A stretch of 64,000 bases of DNA from Pseudomonas sp. PH1b (GTDB lineage Bacteria; Pseudomonadota; Gammaproteobacteria; Pseudomonadales; Pseudomonadaceae). Numbering within the stretch: the first letter of the stretch is position 1; every line of letters begins with the position of its first letter. This document shows, in pieces, positions 46,470 through 54,494 of the stretch. The position numbers and the translations under genes were made by a program. The stretch spans positions 183,536 through 247,535 of the forward strand of contig NZ_AYMU01000006.1 of the NCBI RefSeq assembly GCF_000633395.1, in the 5' to 3' direction. Below the pieces are notes generated by a model. The model searched no databases, was not told the DNA's origin, and saw only the letters and a program-made list of their open reading frames with translations.

Positions 46470-47291
46470 CTAGAGGACTTTAAATATCATTTTATGGCTT
46501 AGGTCAAAAATCAGAGGATCAATGGCAATATTTTTTGTGTTAGGGTCACCCATTACCAGTCCTTTAGCTATAAAATAAATGCCTTCTGCTTTTATTCTTT
46601 TCCCATCCAGTGCCTTGAAAATCTCAGCCTCATCACCGTCAATCCCAGCGACTTGTGCTATTCCGATGCCGTACTGTTCGCCCCTTCGTGCTTCCCATTC
46701 AAAATACAACCAGCCTTCCCAGGGGCCAGTACCGATCTTGACTTGACCGATGAATCTGCCGCTTTCTCGGCTGTATCCCTCGGTGCCCGGTATCGAATAT
46801 CCTGGAGTTGCATTAATTACATAATCAGCGTTAGTAATTGGAAGATCTTTCGCAACATCCTTTGCATACGCTATTGTTTTTTCAGAAACAGCGTTAGCCT
46901 TGATAAATGCATTAGCAATAGCGGCATTTTTGAGGGCGTCGGCATACACAGTCAGATTAAGTTTTTGCGAGAATAAAATATTAGGATGGCCAGCAGCCCC
47001 ACCAGATGGGCCACCAGATTTAAAATAATCATATAGAGTTTCGTCCAGGCTATAGCCAGCTTTTGCAAACGCTTTGCTCATGTATTTTGCATATACATAT
47101 GACTGTTCTGGCGTCGGGAATACGGACTGCGCCACTCTAGACATGTCATATTTAAAGTCATCTTCATAGTAGTCCCTGAACTCATTTGCCACCTCTTGGG
47201 CCGCCGAAATGGTCAAAGGGGCAGGGGGTAAAGCGGCATGAGACAATGAACATAGTAGCGTGAAAAAAAGAGTCAAACAGAGCCTGAGCAT
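46470..47291 (-). CDS. secreted protein of unknown function
   Basis: A 273-residue protein with signal peptide (LRLCLTLFFTLLCSLSHA) and a mature region without cysteines, rich in aromatic and charged residues (NEFRDYYEDDFKYDMSRVAQSVFP, GWLYFEWEARRGEQYGIGIAQVAG). No known domain recognised. Paired with the small secreted gene downstream. It is cargo of the tRNA-Arg island and may affect the cell surface or phage entry, but nothing in the sequence proves this. Confidence 0.65.
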   Translation of the reverse strand: MLRLCLTLFFTLLCSLSHAALPPAPLTISAAQEVANEFRDYYEDDFKYDMSRVAQSVFPTPEQSYVYAKYMSKAFAKAGYSLDETLYDYFKSGGPSGGAAGHPNILFSQKLNLTVYADALKNAAIANAFIKANAVSEKTIAYAKDVAKDLPITNADYVINATPGYSIPGTEGYSRESGRFIGQVKIGTGPWEGWLYFEWEARRGEQYGIGIAQVAGIDGDEAEIFKALDGKRIKAEGIYFIAKGLVMGDPNTKNIAIDPLIFDLSHKMIFKVL

Positions 47292-47556
47292 ATCAATTTC
47301 CTTATCAAGTTGCAGTTGATGTTTATTAAAGTGTCGCTTTCTATAAAAAGCATTTAGATGTGGAGTTCTAAATTCCTCTACAGCCGAATATCAAGAGTTA
47401 TGGCGATAAATACCCCCTGTCGCAGGTAGAGAGCTTAGTCACGAGGCGCTGGCTTAAAATGCTTGAGCCCGGGTGTTGCCAAAAATCTGATCATAAAACA
47501 CCCAATGTCACGATTAGTGTGTTCATGATTAGAGCACATGGTCACATCATTTGGGA

Positions 47557-47772
47557 ATGCCTTCATCCCTAAATCAGCAGTTTGGCCAGCGTGTGCGCCT
47601 GCTTCGCCTAGCCACCGGAATGACCCAAGAAGCCTTCGCCGACAGGTGCGGCTTTGCTCGGACGTATATGTCTCGGATCGAAACAGGCGGCGCAAACCCG
47701 AGCCTTGTCGCGATCAAAATTCTCGCCGATGCCCTCAACATTGAGCTATCAGAACTCTTCGCAGGGCTCTGA
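47557..47772 (+). CDS. XRE-family helix-turn-helix regulator
   Basis: A 71-residue protein made almost entirely of one lambda-repressor-like fold: RVRLLRLATGMTQEAFADRCGFARTYMSRIETGGANPSLVAIKILADAL. Size and fold are those of controller (C) proteins of restriction-modification systems and of small island regulators. It is not next to the methyltransferase. An imperfect dyad (TGATCATaAAACAC / GTGTgttCATGATTA) at 47487-47530 just upstream could be its operator. Confidence 0.85.
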   Translation: MPSSLNQQFGQRVRLLRLATGMTQEAFADRCGFARTYMSRIETGGANPSLVAIKILADALNIELSELFAGL

Positions 47773-47837
47773 AATCACTACTCCTGTTTAAATCAGTATC
47801 CTTGTTGGACTTCCTCCCACATTTCTCTGAGTCCAGC

Positions 47838-47886
47838 TAGTCAGGACATGGGGACGGCTTCAACTTATAAACTGTAAATAAAGACT
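47838..47886 (+). promoter_or_regulatory. second copy of the island's 50-bp promoter-like repeat
   Basis: TAGTCAGGACATGGGGACGG followed by CTTCAACTTATAAACTGTAAATAAAGACTA in two parts; about three-quarters identical to 45681-45731. It ends about 20 bp before the start of the gene at 47909, so it probably contains that gene's promoter. Confidence 0.45.
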
Positions 47887-47908
47887 ATCATTGCACTGAG
47901 TGATAGTT

Positions 47909-48952
47909 ATGCTTAAGCTATGCCCGACATGTAATTCAGAGATACAAAAAACTTCAAGGCAGTGGAGTAAAAAGCTTTACTGTACTCCCAAGTGCCGAAA
48001 GGTGTCTCACAGGAAGCAAAAGTCCAATAATAAAAGGGCACTGCAACGCAGGGCCAACATGCGCCAAAATGATGAAGTTATTAAACTTGTGTGTGAGTGC
48101 AGAAGGGCAGGCACTGTTCAAATTTTTACCGGCCACACAATAGACTCCTTCCTGAAAACTATGGAGCTTGTACGAAATCGCCCTAAAGGAAAGGTCGCGC
48201 TGTGCCATATCCATCCTGTTAAAGGAAAGGGTCGCACAGGTTTGTTCCATTGCAAAAATCTCTTCTATGGCGGCAAATACCAAAATAACAAATTTGGCAA
48301 GAAGTATCTGGGTGGTGGTTTGTCGATTAGCAATAAGAAGCTGAAGTCAAAATGGGCTATTGAGAAAGACACTCCTGCAAATGACGTGCTGATCTTGGTT
48401 GAGCATTTTTTAGGCGATATAATTCCTCGTTACCTTGAACTGGCACCTGTGCGAAAATCAAAAAAATACCAGCTAGTGGAAAAAATCCTGGCGTTAGCAC
48501 CAGGGGAGGATGCTGATTCTCTAATGACTTACGGTTATAAAACACTTCAAGAGCGGCTAGATATACTTTGCCACTCAAAAAGCACTTCAATTCAAAACTC
48601 TACCGAATCGAAATACATTGCATACATGGATGAATTGACACGTTTCATCGGTTACGGCGGTGATCGGGTAAAAATGCTACGTCAGATAAGGCGCTTGCTT
48701 TTCATTGCCTATATGGCCTTGGAGCGACAATCGGAAAGCCACACTTATAATAAATACTTCTACGTCAAGTATGAGCCACTGTTACAGCCTCAGTACGGTC
48801 AAGCTAGACTGCGAGCGCCAGAAAAATGGTCTAATTTTAAGGATTTGGTGTACAACACGGTATTTTCTGTGCTGCAAGGCGCTGCCCTGGATACCAAAGC
48901 CTTTAAAAAGGAACTGTTTTCCTACCTAGTATTCGCGCCGAAGCCTGCCTGA
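47909..48952 (+). CDS. zinc-ribbon protein with possible HNH-like nuclease core
   Basis: A 347-residue protein not recognised as a whole. The N-terminus has a zinc-ribbon pair, CPTCNSE then YCTPKCRK 20 residues later, followed by a very basic stretch (SHRKQKSNNKRALQRRAN). Residues about 95-140 contain CHIHPVKGKG, then HCKNLFYGG, then NNKFGKK, reminiscent of an HNH/ββα-metal core (His, Asn-Leu, Asn). The C-terminal 180 residues are helical. DNA binding is likely; nuclease activity is inference. ATG 47909 is used; a GTG nine bases upstream is possible. Confidence 0.6.
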   Translation: MLKLCPTCNSEIQKTSRQWSKKLYCTPKCRKVSHRKQKSNNKRALQRRANMRQNDEVIKLVCECRRAGTVQIFTGHTIDSFLKTMELVRNRPKGKVALCHIHPVKGKGRTGLFHCKNLFYGGKYQNNKFGKKYLGGGLSISNKKLKSKWAIEKDTPANDVLILVEHFLGDIIPRYLELAPVRKSKKYQLVEKILALAPGEDADSLMTYGYKTLQERLDILCHSKSTSIQNSTESKYIAYMDELTRFIGYGGDRVKMLRQIRRLLFIAYMALERQSESHTYNKYFYVKYEPLLQPQYGQARLRAPEKWSNFKDLVYNTVFSVLQGAALDTKAFKKELFSYLVFAPKPA

Positions 48953-48991
48953 GCCCCATTTCAGAGCACCGTGGCAATAAGCAGATGCCCT

Positions 48992-49192
48992 TCAGCGGGC
49001 GTTTTCTTTGGCCTGGCGATCAATAAACGCTTCGAGGTCTTTAACCAGAATCAAACGTCGGCGACCGATTTTGAAGCTCTGGAGGTCACCACGCGCTAGG
49101 ATTTCATACATCATCGAGCGTGCCACGCCGATCAGGCGGGCACTCTCGTCAACACCGACAGACAGGGGAGCAACTAAATCAAGGTGATTCAT
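48992..49192 (-). CDS. AlpA/excisionase-type helix-turn-helix protein
   Basis: A 66-residue winged-helix protein (LSVGVDESARLIGVARSMMYEILARGDLQSFKIGRRRLILVKDLEAFID), typical of excisionase/AlpA-like factors of tRNA-borne islands. It likely aids excision or controls the integrase at 50071-51285. Divergent from the small gene at 49370; the 177 bp between should hold both promoters. Confidence 0.85.
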   Translation of the reverse strand: MNHLDLVAPLSVGVDESARLIGVARSMMYEILARGDLQSFKIGRRRLILVKDLEAFIDRQAKENAR

Positions 49193-49369
49193 CTGCGTGC
49201 ATCCTCAAAAGCTTGCAGGACAAGGCTTGGAGCCTCAACGATGAGACTCACTGTATCGTGGCGCCATCAAATGTGTCAACACAAATAAAAGTGCGGTGAC
49301 GATAGCAATTGTGTTTCCATATGCTGTGTGGCAATGTGTGCCCTCCACTGCACATCTGCTGGATAGAAA

Positions 49370-49915
49370 ATGGCGATCAGAAAGAAATCAGAAATCATTC
49401 ATCTGCGAGTTGAACCCCAATCAAAGCTTCTGCTTGAAGGTCTGGCCAACCTCGGGAACACGACTGCAACCCGTACCATTGAGCGTCTGCTGATGGAGGC
49501 CGCAGAAAGTACTCAAGTCGCTGAAACAGAAGTTGCCGTCAGCGAATCAGTTTTTACCAATGGCGGACTTACTTTAAAAGCAGCATTAGAACTGGCACTA
49601 GTCGATAGGAACCCGATCATTATCAAATTGCGACTATCATATCTAGCGAATGACGCTCTTAACACTGCCGATCAATTTATAACTCTGGCAATCATCTCAT
49701 CCAAAACCCTATTTGGTGGAGAAGAGGAAATTTTCACAAAAGCAGAAGGAATTCTAAAGATTGAAGAATTTGATAGTGTGCCTCGCGTAGATACAGACAA
49801 AATCGCTGCAAACATGGACTTTCTGGAAAGCTACGCCGACTTCCGAATAAAGAACCCAAGTATCATGATGAGCTACAAGGAATATCTCAAAGCTTCAACG
49901 AGTGATAAGCGATAA
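49370..49915 (+). CDS. small island protein with ribbon-helix-helix-like N-terminus
   Basis: A 181-residue protein. The first ~45 residues (KKSEIIHLRVEPQSKLLLEGLANLGNTTATRTIERLLMEA) fit a ribbon-helix-helix DNA-binding fold as in antitoxins and plasmid regulators. The rest is helical and acidic with no known domain. It lies between the AlpA-like gene and the integrase and may regulate the island. No adjacent toxin candidate is seen. The following 155 bp (49916-50070) are empty. Confidence 0.6.
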   Translation: MAIRKKSEIIHLRVEPQSKLLLEGLANLGNTTATRTIERLLMEAAESTQVAETEVAVSESVFTNGGLTLKAALELALVDRNPIIIKLRLSYLANDALNTADQFITLAIISSKTLFGGEEEIFTKAEGILKIEEFDSVPRVDTDKIAANMDFLESYADFRIKNPSIMMSYKEYLKASTSDKR

Positions 49916-50070
49916 TCCCACTTCTGGCACGCCTCACGTTTGAAGCTGCCGCCACGACGTTGCGCCATGTGGTCCGACATAGTGAGAATAAAAAGCAAAG
50001 ACCGCTCTTAGATACATTTGCAAGCCTGATGAGGACCATGCCTTCCTTTCATTGCAGCTAACGACCACTA

Positions 50071-51285
50071 TCATATTAGCTCCACAGCCGCCGCTTTGAC
50101 ATCAGGGGCTAAATGGGCATAACGTAAAGTCGTAGTTATGTCTGAATGGCCCAGCAGCTCCCGAACCGTGTTCAACGGTACTCCAGCCATTACCAGCAGA
50201 GAAGCAAAAGTGTGCCGCAGGTCGTGCCACCGGAATTTTTTAATTCTCGCAAGCTCCAACAACCCCGCCCAACTTTTTTTAACGTTATCTAAACGCCCAC
50301 CTTTATCACTTGGAAATACGAAACCGGAACGAGCCACTTGTTGATCACGCCAATCACTTAACACCTGAAGCGCCTCCTTGTTTAGATTGACATGTCGTGT
50401 TTGCCCTGATTTCGATGTGCCTCCTTCTACAGTCAAAAATTTCCCATTGAAGTTAACATCAACCCACTGCAAGTTGAACACTTCCCCACGGCGCATTCCA
50501 GTATTGATACTCAGCAGTACAAGCGGTTTCAAATGATCGGCGAAAACAACCTTGCGCAGGTCCGGCATCAATTGCTGATTCCGCTCTCTGCGCCAAGCAT
50601 TAGCACTGTCCCTTTCCGCTCGAATAGTCTCTTCGCGAGCGATCATGGCAGCTCGCAAAGCAGCCATTTCTTCTGTAGTTAGGTAACGAATGCGTCCCCT
50701 CTGATCAGTCTTGAGACGACGCAACTTTGCCAGAGGGTGTTCAGTCAGCACGCCCCATTCCACAGCCCTAGACAACAATCCTTTAATACGTTGGATGTTT
50801 CGGTTCGCGGTCGCTGAGGCGTTGCCACGGTTTATCCACGACATACGCAGGCTTTCAACACGACGATGATCAATTTCGTCGATTCGCAGGGGCAGCAGAT
50901 CAGCGAAAGACGATCTGATGGCTCGCAGGCCGTTGAGGTGGTCTCGATGATGAACTCTAGCCCAAGGTTCGAACTGTTCCGTCAGAAACGTTTCCAGAGT
51001 TGGCATCAAGCTTTCTGCCTTACGTTTGGAGACGGCCAGGGGCTCGCCATGCTCATGAGCTTCAGCGAGATATTGCAGCGCTTCCTTACGTGCACGATCC
51101 AGTGTGAGGATACCCACACGCCCGAGTGTCTTCTTCCTGCCCCTAGCCCAACGTACGACATAGGCCTTATGACCAGCAGCCGTAACTCGCACAAAAAGGC
51201 CAGTGACAGTGGTATCGTGAACCTCATATGTGATGCCGGTGACCTCCAGGCCGCTAAGCAAGGAGAGAGTGAGTTTTGCTTTCAT
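50071..51285 (-). CDS. tyrosine site-specific integrase
   Basis: A 404-residue integrase: an N-terminal arm-binding DUF4102-like segment (TGLFVRVTAAGHKAYVVRWARGRKKTLGRVG), a core-binding domain, and the catalytic domain with Arg in NTGMRRGEVFNLQW, HxLR in WHDLRHTFAS, and the final His and Tyr in LGHSDITTTLRYAHL. It reads inward from the right end, with its start about 120 bp from attR, as usual for tRNA islands. Confidence 0.96.
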   Translation of the reverse strand: MKAKLTLSLLSGLEVTGITYEVHDTTVTGLFVRVTAAGHKAYVVRWARGRKKTLGRVGILTLDRARKEALQYLAEAHEHGEPLAVSKRKAESLMPTLETFLTEQFEPWARVHHRDHLNGLRAIRSSFADLLPLRIDEIDHRRVESLRMSWINRGNASATANRNIQRIKGLLSRAVEWGVLTEHPLAKLRRLKTDQRGRIRYLTTEEMAALRAAMIAREETIRAERDSANAWRRERNQQLMPDLRKVVFADHLKPLVLLSINTGMRRGEVFNLQWVDVNFNGKFLTVEGGTSKSGQTRHVNLNKEALQVLSDWRDQQVARSGFVFPSDKGGRLDNVKKSWAGLLELARIKKFRWHDLRHTFASLLVMAGVPLNTVRELLGHSDITTTLRYAHLAPDVKAAAVELI

Positions 51286-51292
51286 AGGTCCT

Positions 51293-51312
51293 ATGGGTGC
51301 AAGGTGGGTGCA
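51293..51312 (+). repeat. right copy of integrase arm-type repeat
   Basis: ATGGGTGCAAGGTGGGTGCA, 19 of 20 identical to 41198-41217 and in the same orientation, 8 bp upstream of the integrase start and 93 bp inside attR. Confidence 0.6.
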
Positions 51313-51405
51313 AAATCTACTATACGGCTCGTCATCGACGTACTCAACCGGACAGAAAAACCCAATAAAACAAGCAGTAACGAACCACCACGGCTATCTG
51401 AATTC

Positions 51406-51454
51406 GCCCTCCGAAGGCAGGGGTCGTGGGTTCGAATCCCGCCGGGTGCACCAG
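51406..51454. repeat. attR, 49-bp direct repeat (partial tRNA-Arg)
   Basis: Exact copy of 41103-41151; it lacks the 5' half of the tRNA so is not a functional tRNA gene. Followed at 51463 by the original tRNA terminator. Confidence 0.95.
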
Positions 51455-51462
51455 CTCTGATG

Positions 51463-51497
51463 AAAAAGCCCCAGGCCGAATGGCCCGGGGCTTTTTT
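51463..51497 (+). terminator. intrinsic terminator, originally of tRNA-Arg
   Basis: GCCCCAGGCC and GGCCCGGGGC arms with an A-run before and six T after; it was separated from the tRNA by the island insertion. Confidence 0.88.
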
Positions 51498-51606
51498 GTG
51501 GGCCATGCATTCGGGGCGCAGCCAGCGCCGGGCGAAATCCCCCCGTGGGACGCTGGGCCTGGGGGGCACAACTTGCTACATTCGCGGCCCCGGACAGGAG
51601 GTCTCG

Positions 51607-52455
51607 ATGCTGCGCCATCCCTCGCACACCCCACCCTTTGAGCCAGGCCTGCGCAACTGGGTCGACTGGTTCATGAGCGATGACTTGTCCCCGGCCCTGG
51701 ATGCCGAGCTGAGTCGCTACAACCCCGATGATCCCCAGGACCGCGAATACCTGATTCGCCAGTACGGGCTGACACGCCGTGGTCCCCGGGAAAACTTCCG
51801 CTATCGCCAGCGCATGGTGGACGTTCTGCAAGCGGCGCTGGATGACCCGGACTACGACTTCGAACAGGTCTGGGAACCCCTCGAAGATGACTACGACTAC
51901 GAGCAGTGGCCTGCTGGCTGGCCGGCGGTGCTCAACGACAGCCGGGACTTCTTCCAGCGCATGCTCAGCGCGGCCCGGGAACTGTGGCACGCGGACCTGA
52001 CGCGCGCGCAGTTGCCTTCGTTAGCCGAATGCCGGGCCATTGCGCCCCGGGCTCTGGGCTCTCACGACTGGCTGTTCAACATCGACAACACCGAGGCCTG
52101 GAAGGCGGTCTTCGATCTAGCGGCCACGCCCTATGACCTGGATACCCTCGGGCCGCATTTCCAGGGCGAGCAACTGCACCTGCACTTGAGTGGCGCCTTG
52201 CCGCGCCAGCCCCTGCCCGCCCTCTGGCCCACCAGCCAGGCCCTGACCCACTGCCGCTTCACGCTCAACATCGGTGGCATCAGCGAACTGGCGGTTGGCG
52301 GCACGCGCTTCGACGGGCGCATGCGCACCCAGCTCACTCGCCTGAGCCCCGGGTATTACCTGCGCCTGGAAATCGGCTTCGACTGCGTGATCGAATGCGT
52401 GGCGCTGTCTGTCAGCATTGCTGATGTCCAAGGCACACGAGAGGATGCCCGCTGA
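51607..52455 (+). CDS. conserved-looking protein of unknown function, first of a coupled pair
   Basis: A 282-residue acidic protein with host-like GC. The N-terminal half contains acidic and aromatic-rich segments (DPDYDFEQVWEPLEDDYDYEQWPAGWPAV); the second half looks beta-rich (LHLHLSGALP, CRFTLNIGGISELAVGG). No known domain recognised. ATG 51607 has AGGAGG eight bases upstream; the much longer open frame reaching back through attR into the integrase region is an artefact. Its stop overlaps the next start. Confidence 0.7.
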   Translation: MLRHPSHTPPFEPGLRNWVDWFMSDDLSPALDAELSRYNPDDPQDREYLIRQYGLTRRGPRENFRYRQRMVDVLQAALDDPDYDFEQVWEPLEDDYDYEQWPAGWPAVLNDSRDFFQRMLSAARELWHADLTRAQLPSLAECRAIAPRALGSHDWLFNIDNTEAWKAVFDLAATPYDLDTLGPHFQGEQLHLHLSGALPRQPLPALWPTSQALTHCRFTLNIGGISELAVGGTRFDGRMRTQLTRLSPGYYLRLEIGFDCVIECVALSVSIADVQGTREDAR

Positions 52456-52919
52456 TGAAAAGCAACTTTGAAGAGGCCCTGGAGCGCCAGGAAATACCCC
52501 AGTTCTTTCGCGGCCAGGGCCAGTACCTGACCCGGGATGGCGACTGGGACGAGCACCTTTACTGCATCAACTGGCCGGGAGTCTTCGCCTACCTGCGGGA
52601 CCACGCCGACGGAGCCCAGCAACTGAGCGCGAGCTTCGAGCTCTACGCGTACAGCGTCGAGGAGAACCTCGAGGATTGCTTCGGCCTGCGGGAAAACCTG
52701 TTCTGCTACTACTCGACCCGGGCACACTGGGCGCCCGACAGCGCCGACCTGCTGGCGCAGTTGCCGCAGCGATGCCGGCAGCGGATCGTGCAGCGCCTGA
52801 GCTGGTACCGCTGGCAAGTGGAAAACCACGCCCGGCTGCTGCCGGAGCGGGCCCGGCGCATGGCCGCCGATGGCGCCGCCCCCGAGTTCATCGACCTGCC
52901 CGCCTTCCCCTACCCGTGA
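52455..52919 (+). CDS. protein of unknown function, coupled to the preceding gene
   Basis: A 154-residue protein rich in Tyr/Trp and acidic residues (FRGQGQYLTRDGDWDEHLYCINWPGVFAYLRDH). The TGATGA junction gives one-base overlap with the gene before it, so the two products probably act together. No family recognised; an immunity or modification-control role would be guesswork. Confidence 0.68.
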   Translation: MKSNFEEALERQEIPQFFRGQGQYLTRDGDWDEHLYCINWPGVFAYLRDHADGAQQLSASFELYAYSVEENLEDCFGLRENLFCYYSTRAHWAPDSADLLAQLPQRCRQRIVQRLSWYRWQVENHARLLPERARRMAADGAAPEFIDLPAFPYP

Positions 52920-52937
52920 ACGCACCAGCCGCCGGGA

Positions 52938-53126
52938 TTACGCATCCTCGGCGGCCTCGGGGTCCGGCTCGGCCTGATCGGTATCGGCCGGCGACGCTTG
53001 TTCAGCGTCGTCCTCATTCTCTTCCAGGCCAAAGTCCTTGCGACTTTCCTTGATGGCCTGGCGCAGTTCCGCGCCCTTGATCGGGCAGTTCAACATTGCC
53101 GCTATGCGGTCGATGCGGGGTGCCAT
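52938..53126 (-). CDS. small acidic-tailed protein of unknown function
   Basis: A 62-residue protein: a basic N-terminus (MAPRIDRIAAMLNCPIKGAELRQAIKESRKDFG) and a strongly acidic, Asp/Glu/Pro-rich tail. Small but with host codon use. It sits between convergent genes, 18 bp from the gene before it. Confidence 0.55.
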   Translation of the reverse strand: MAPRIDRIAAMLNCPIKGAELRQAIKESRKDFGLEENEDDAEQASPADTDQAEPDPEAAEDA

Positions 53127-53198
53127 GACCGGCCTCTCACTTTCTGGTAACTGGCCTGATAGTGCGCGTTTTCCGCAGCGACAGCCAATCCTTGCGTC

Positions 53199-53879
53199 TC
53201 ATGGACGACGCAAGTCTTGCAGGCGCGCGTCCAGATCCTCCTGTGGATAGGCTTTATGCAACTGCAGCAGCAACTCGGCGGCCTCACGGCTCTGGCCACC
53301 CTCCCACAGATGCAATACCACCTGCAGTTGCTCATCCAGTCGCTTGATCCTCTGGGGCTTGACCGAGGCCGACATGCGCTTGGCCAGCGTGTTCGACTCT
53401 GCCCAGTCGGAAGCCTGCGTAGAAGACCGTACATCGCTGAACGCTTCCATCTGCGGCGCCGCGGCGAAACTGCCGACAGGTGCCGCCGGAACCACCGGGG
53501 CTGGAGCGGCAGGCGCCGGGGCGCTCAGTGCCCCGGCCTGTTCGGCGGCACGTGGCGCCGCCTGGCGGGCCTTGGGCGCAGCCGGCGCCGGAGCGGGCTC
53601 TGGAGCAAAGGCCTGTTGTGGGTAGTGTTCCGGGGAAGGTCGCAGCACACCTATGACCAGCGCCACGCCAAACAGGCTGGCAAAGGCCAACTGGTAGCGC
53701 GGCCGCTGGCAGGCTTGCACCCAGCGCTGCCAGAGGCTGGGCCTGGGCTCCGGCGCCGCACGACGCGCAGCGGCCAGGATCATCGCATCGAGATGGGCCG
53801 GCGGCTCCTGGCCGCTGTGTTGGCGAACATGCGCCAGCATCTGCTCTTCAGGGGACGGGGTCTGTCGGGCGTCAGTCAT
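53199..53879 (-). CDS. putative anti-sigma factor (single membrane span, Ala/Pro linker)
   Basis: A 226-residue protein. The N-terminal ~60 residues are cytoplasmic and Gln/Ala-rich, one membrane segment follows (YQLAFASLFGVALVIGVL), then a long Ala/Pro linker and a helical periplasmic end. Its start overlaps the end of the ECF sigma gene by 4 bp, the usual sigma/anti-sigma arrangement. The zinc HxxxCxxC signature of ZAS anti-sigma factors is not present. A role in restraining the sigma factor is inferred. Confidence 0.65.
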   Translation of the reverse strand: MTDARQTPSPEEQMLAHVRQHSGQEPPAHLDAMILAAARRAAPEPRPSLWQRWVQACQRPRYQLAFASLFGVALVIGVLRPSPEHYPQQAFAPEPAPAPAAPKARQAAPRAAEQAGALSAPAPAAPAPVVPAAPVGSFAAAPQMEAFSDVRSSTQASDWAESNTLAKRMSASVKPQRIKRLDEQLQVVLHLWEGGQSREAAELLLQLHKAYPQEDLDARLQDLRRP

Positions 53880-54490
53880 GTGAGTACCTCCTCGGCCAGG
53901 AGCCGACGCAGTTTTTTCAGCGCATAACGGAAACGGCTTTTCACCGTTTCCAGGGGAGCCTGGGTCAGGCTGGCAATCTCTGGCAACTCCAGGTCGCCGT
54001 GGGCCCGCAGCAGAAAGACTTCACGCTGGTCGTCGGGCAAATCCTGCAGGGCCGCCTCGATCCGCTGCTGGTCGCGGCACAGGCTCAGTTGCTGTTCCGG
54101 ACCGGGAGTGTGGTCGGCTTCGCCGTGCAGTTGTTCGTCGTAGCTGTCGTGCAGCGGGTTGCGCTGGCCGTGCTTGCGCCAGTGGTCGATCAGCCGGTTG
54201 CGGGCAATCTGGTACAGCCAGGTACGAAAGCTGGCCCGGCCCTGGGGCTGGCTGGTACTGCGGATCAGGCTGAGCCAGGTTTCCTGGTAGACCTCCTCCG
54301 CCAGCTCGGCCTTGGCGCACAAGCCCAGCACAAAGCGATACAGGCCCTGGCGATGGCGCTGGTAGAGCACCTCGAAGGCCGCAGGTTCCCCGGCGCGGTA
54401 ACGCGCCAGCAGCGCTTCATCGCTGCTGGCGTCGCGGGCTGAATGGGCAGCAGACATAGGGCCCAGGAACTCCTGTTCACTGCTCGTCAT
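53876..54490 (-). CDS. ECF-type RNA polymerase sigma factor
   Basis: A 204-residue sigma factor. Region 2 includes FEVLYQRHRQGLYRFVLGLCAKAELAEEVYQETWLSLIRS and RASFRTWLYQIARNRLIDHWRK; region 4 includes ALQDLPDDQREVFLLRAHGDLELPEIASLTQAPLETVKSRFRYALKKLR. Translated four bases after the VWA lipoprotein stop and overlapping the putative anti-sigma gene. An internal start at 54457 is possible. Target genes unknown. Confidence 0.92.
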   Translation of the reverse strand: MTSSEQEFLGPMSAAHSARDASSDEALLARYRAGEPAAFEVLYQRHRQGLYRFVLGLCAKAELAEEVYQETWLSLIRSTSQPQGRASFRTWLYQIARNRLIDHWRKHGQRNPLHDSYDEQLHGEADHTPGPEQQLSLCRDQQRIEAALQDLPDDQREVFLLRAHGDLELPEIASLTQAPLETVKSRFRYALKKLRRLLAEEVLT

Positions 54491-54494
54491 GAGC

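Larger units (their letters stand above)
41152..51454. mobile_element. 10.3-kb integrative genomic island in tRNA-Arg
   Basis: Lies between an exact 49-bp direct repeat of the tRNA 3' half (41103-41151 and 51406-51454). A tyrosine integrase reads inward from the right end, and an AlpA-like gene, an XRE regulator, a serine recombinase and a restriction-modification-like pair lie within. Base composition is markedly AT-richer than the flanks. No conjugation or phage structural genes are seen, so it is a small element that must rely on others, or a degraded one. Confidence 0.93.

Noticed and set aside
51406..51454. Second tRNA-Arg
   Set aside because: Only the 3' 49 bases are present; without acceptor 5' strand and D-arm it is an att site.
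41152..51454. Prophage
   Set aside because: No capsid, tail, portal or lysis genes; only recombination, regulation and accessory genes.
50866..52455. 529-codon frame joining the integrase region, attR and the gene at 51607
   Set aside because: The N-terminal half is antisense to the integrase and passes through the tRNA repeat; the true start is ATG 51607 with AGGAGG.
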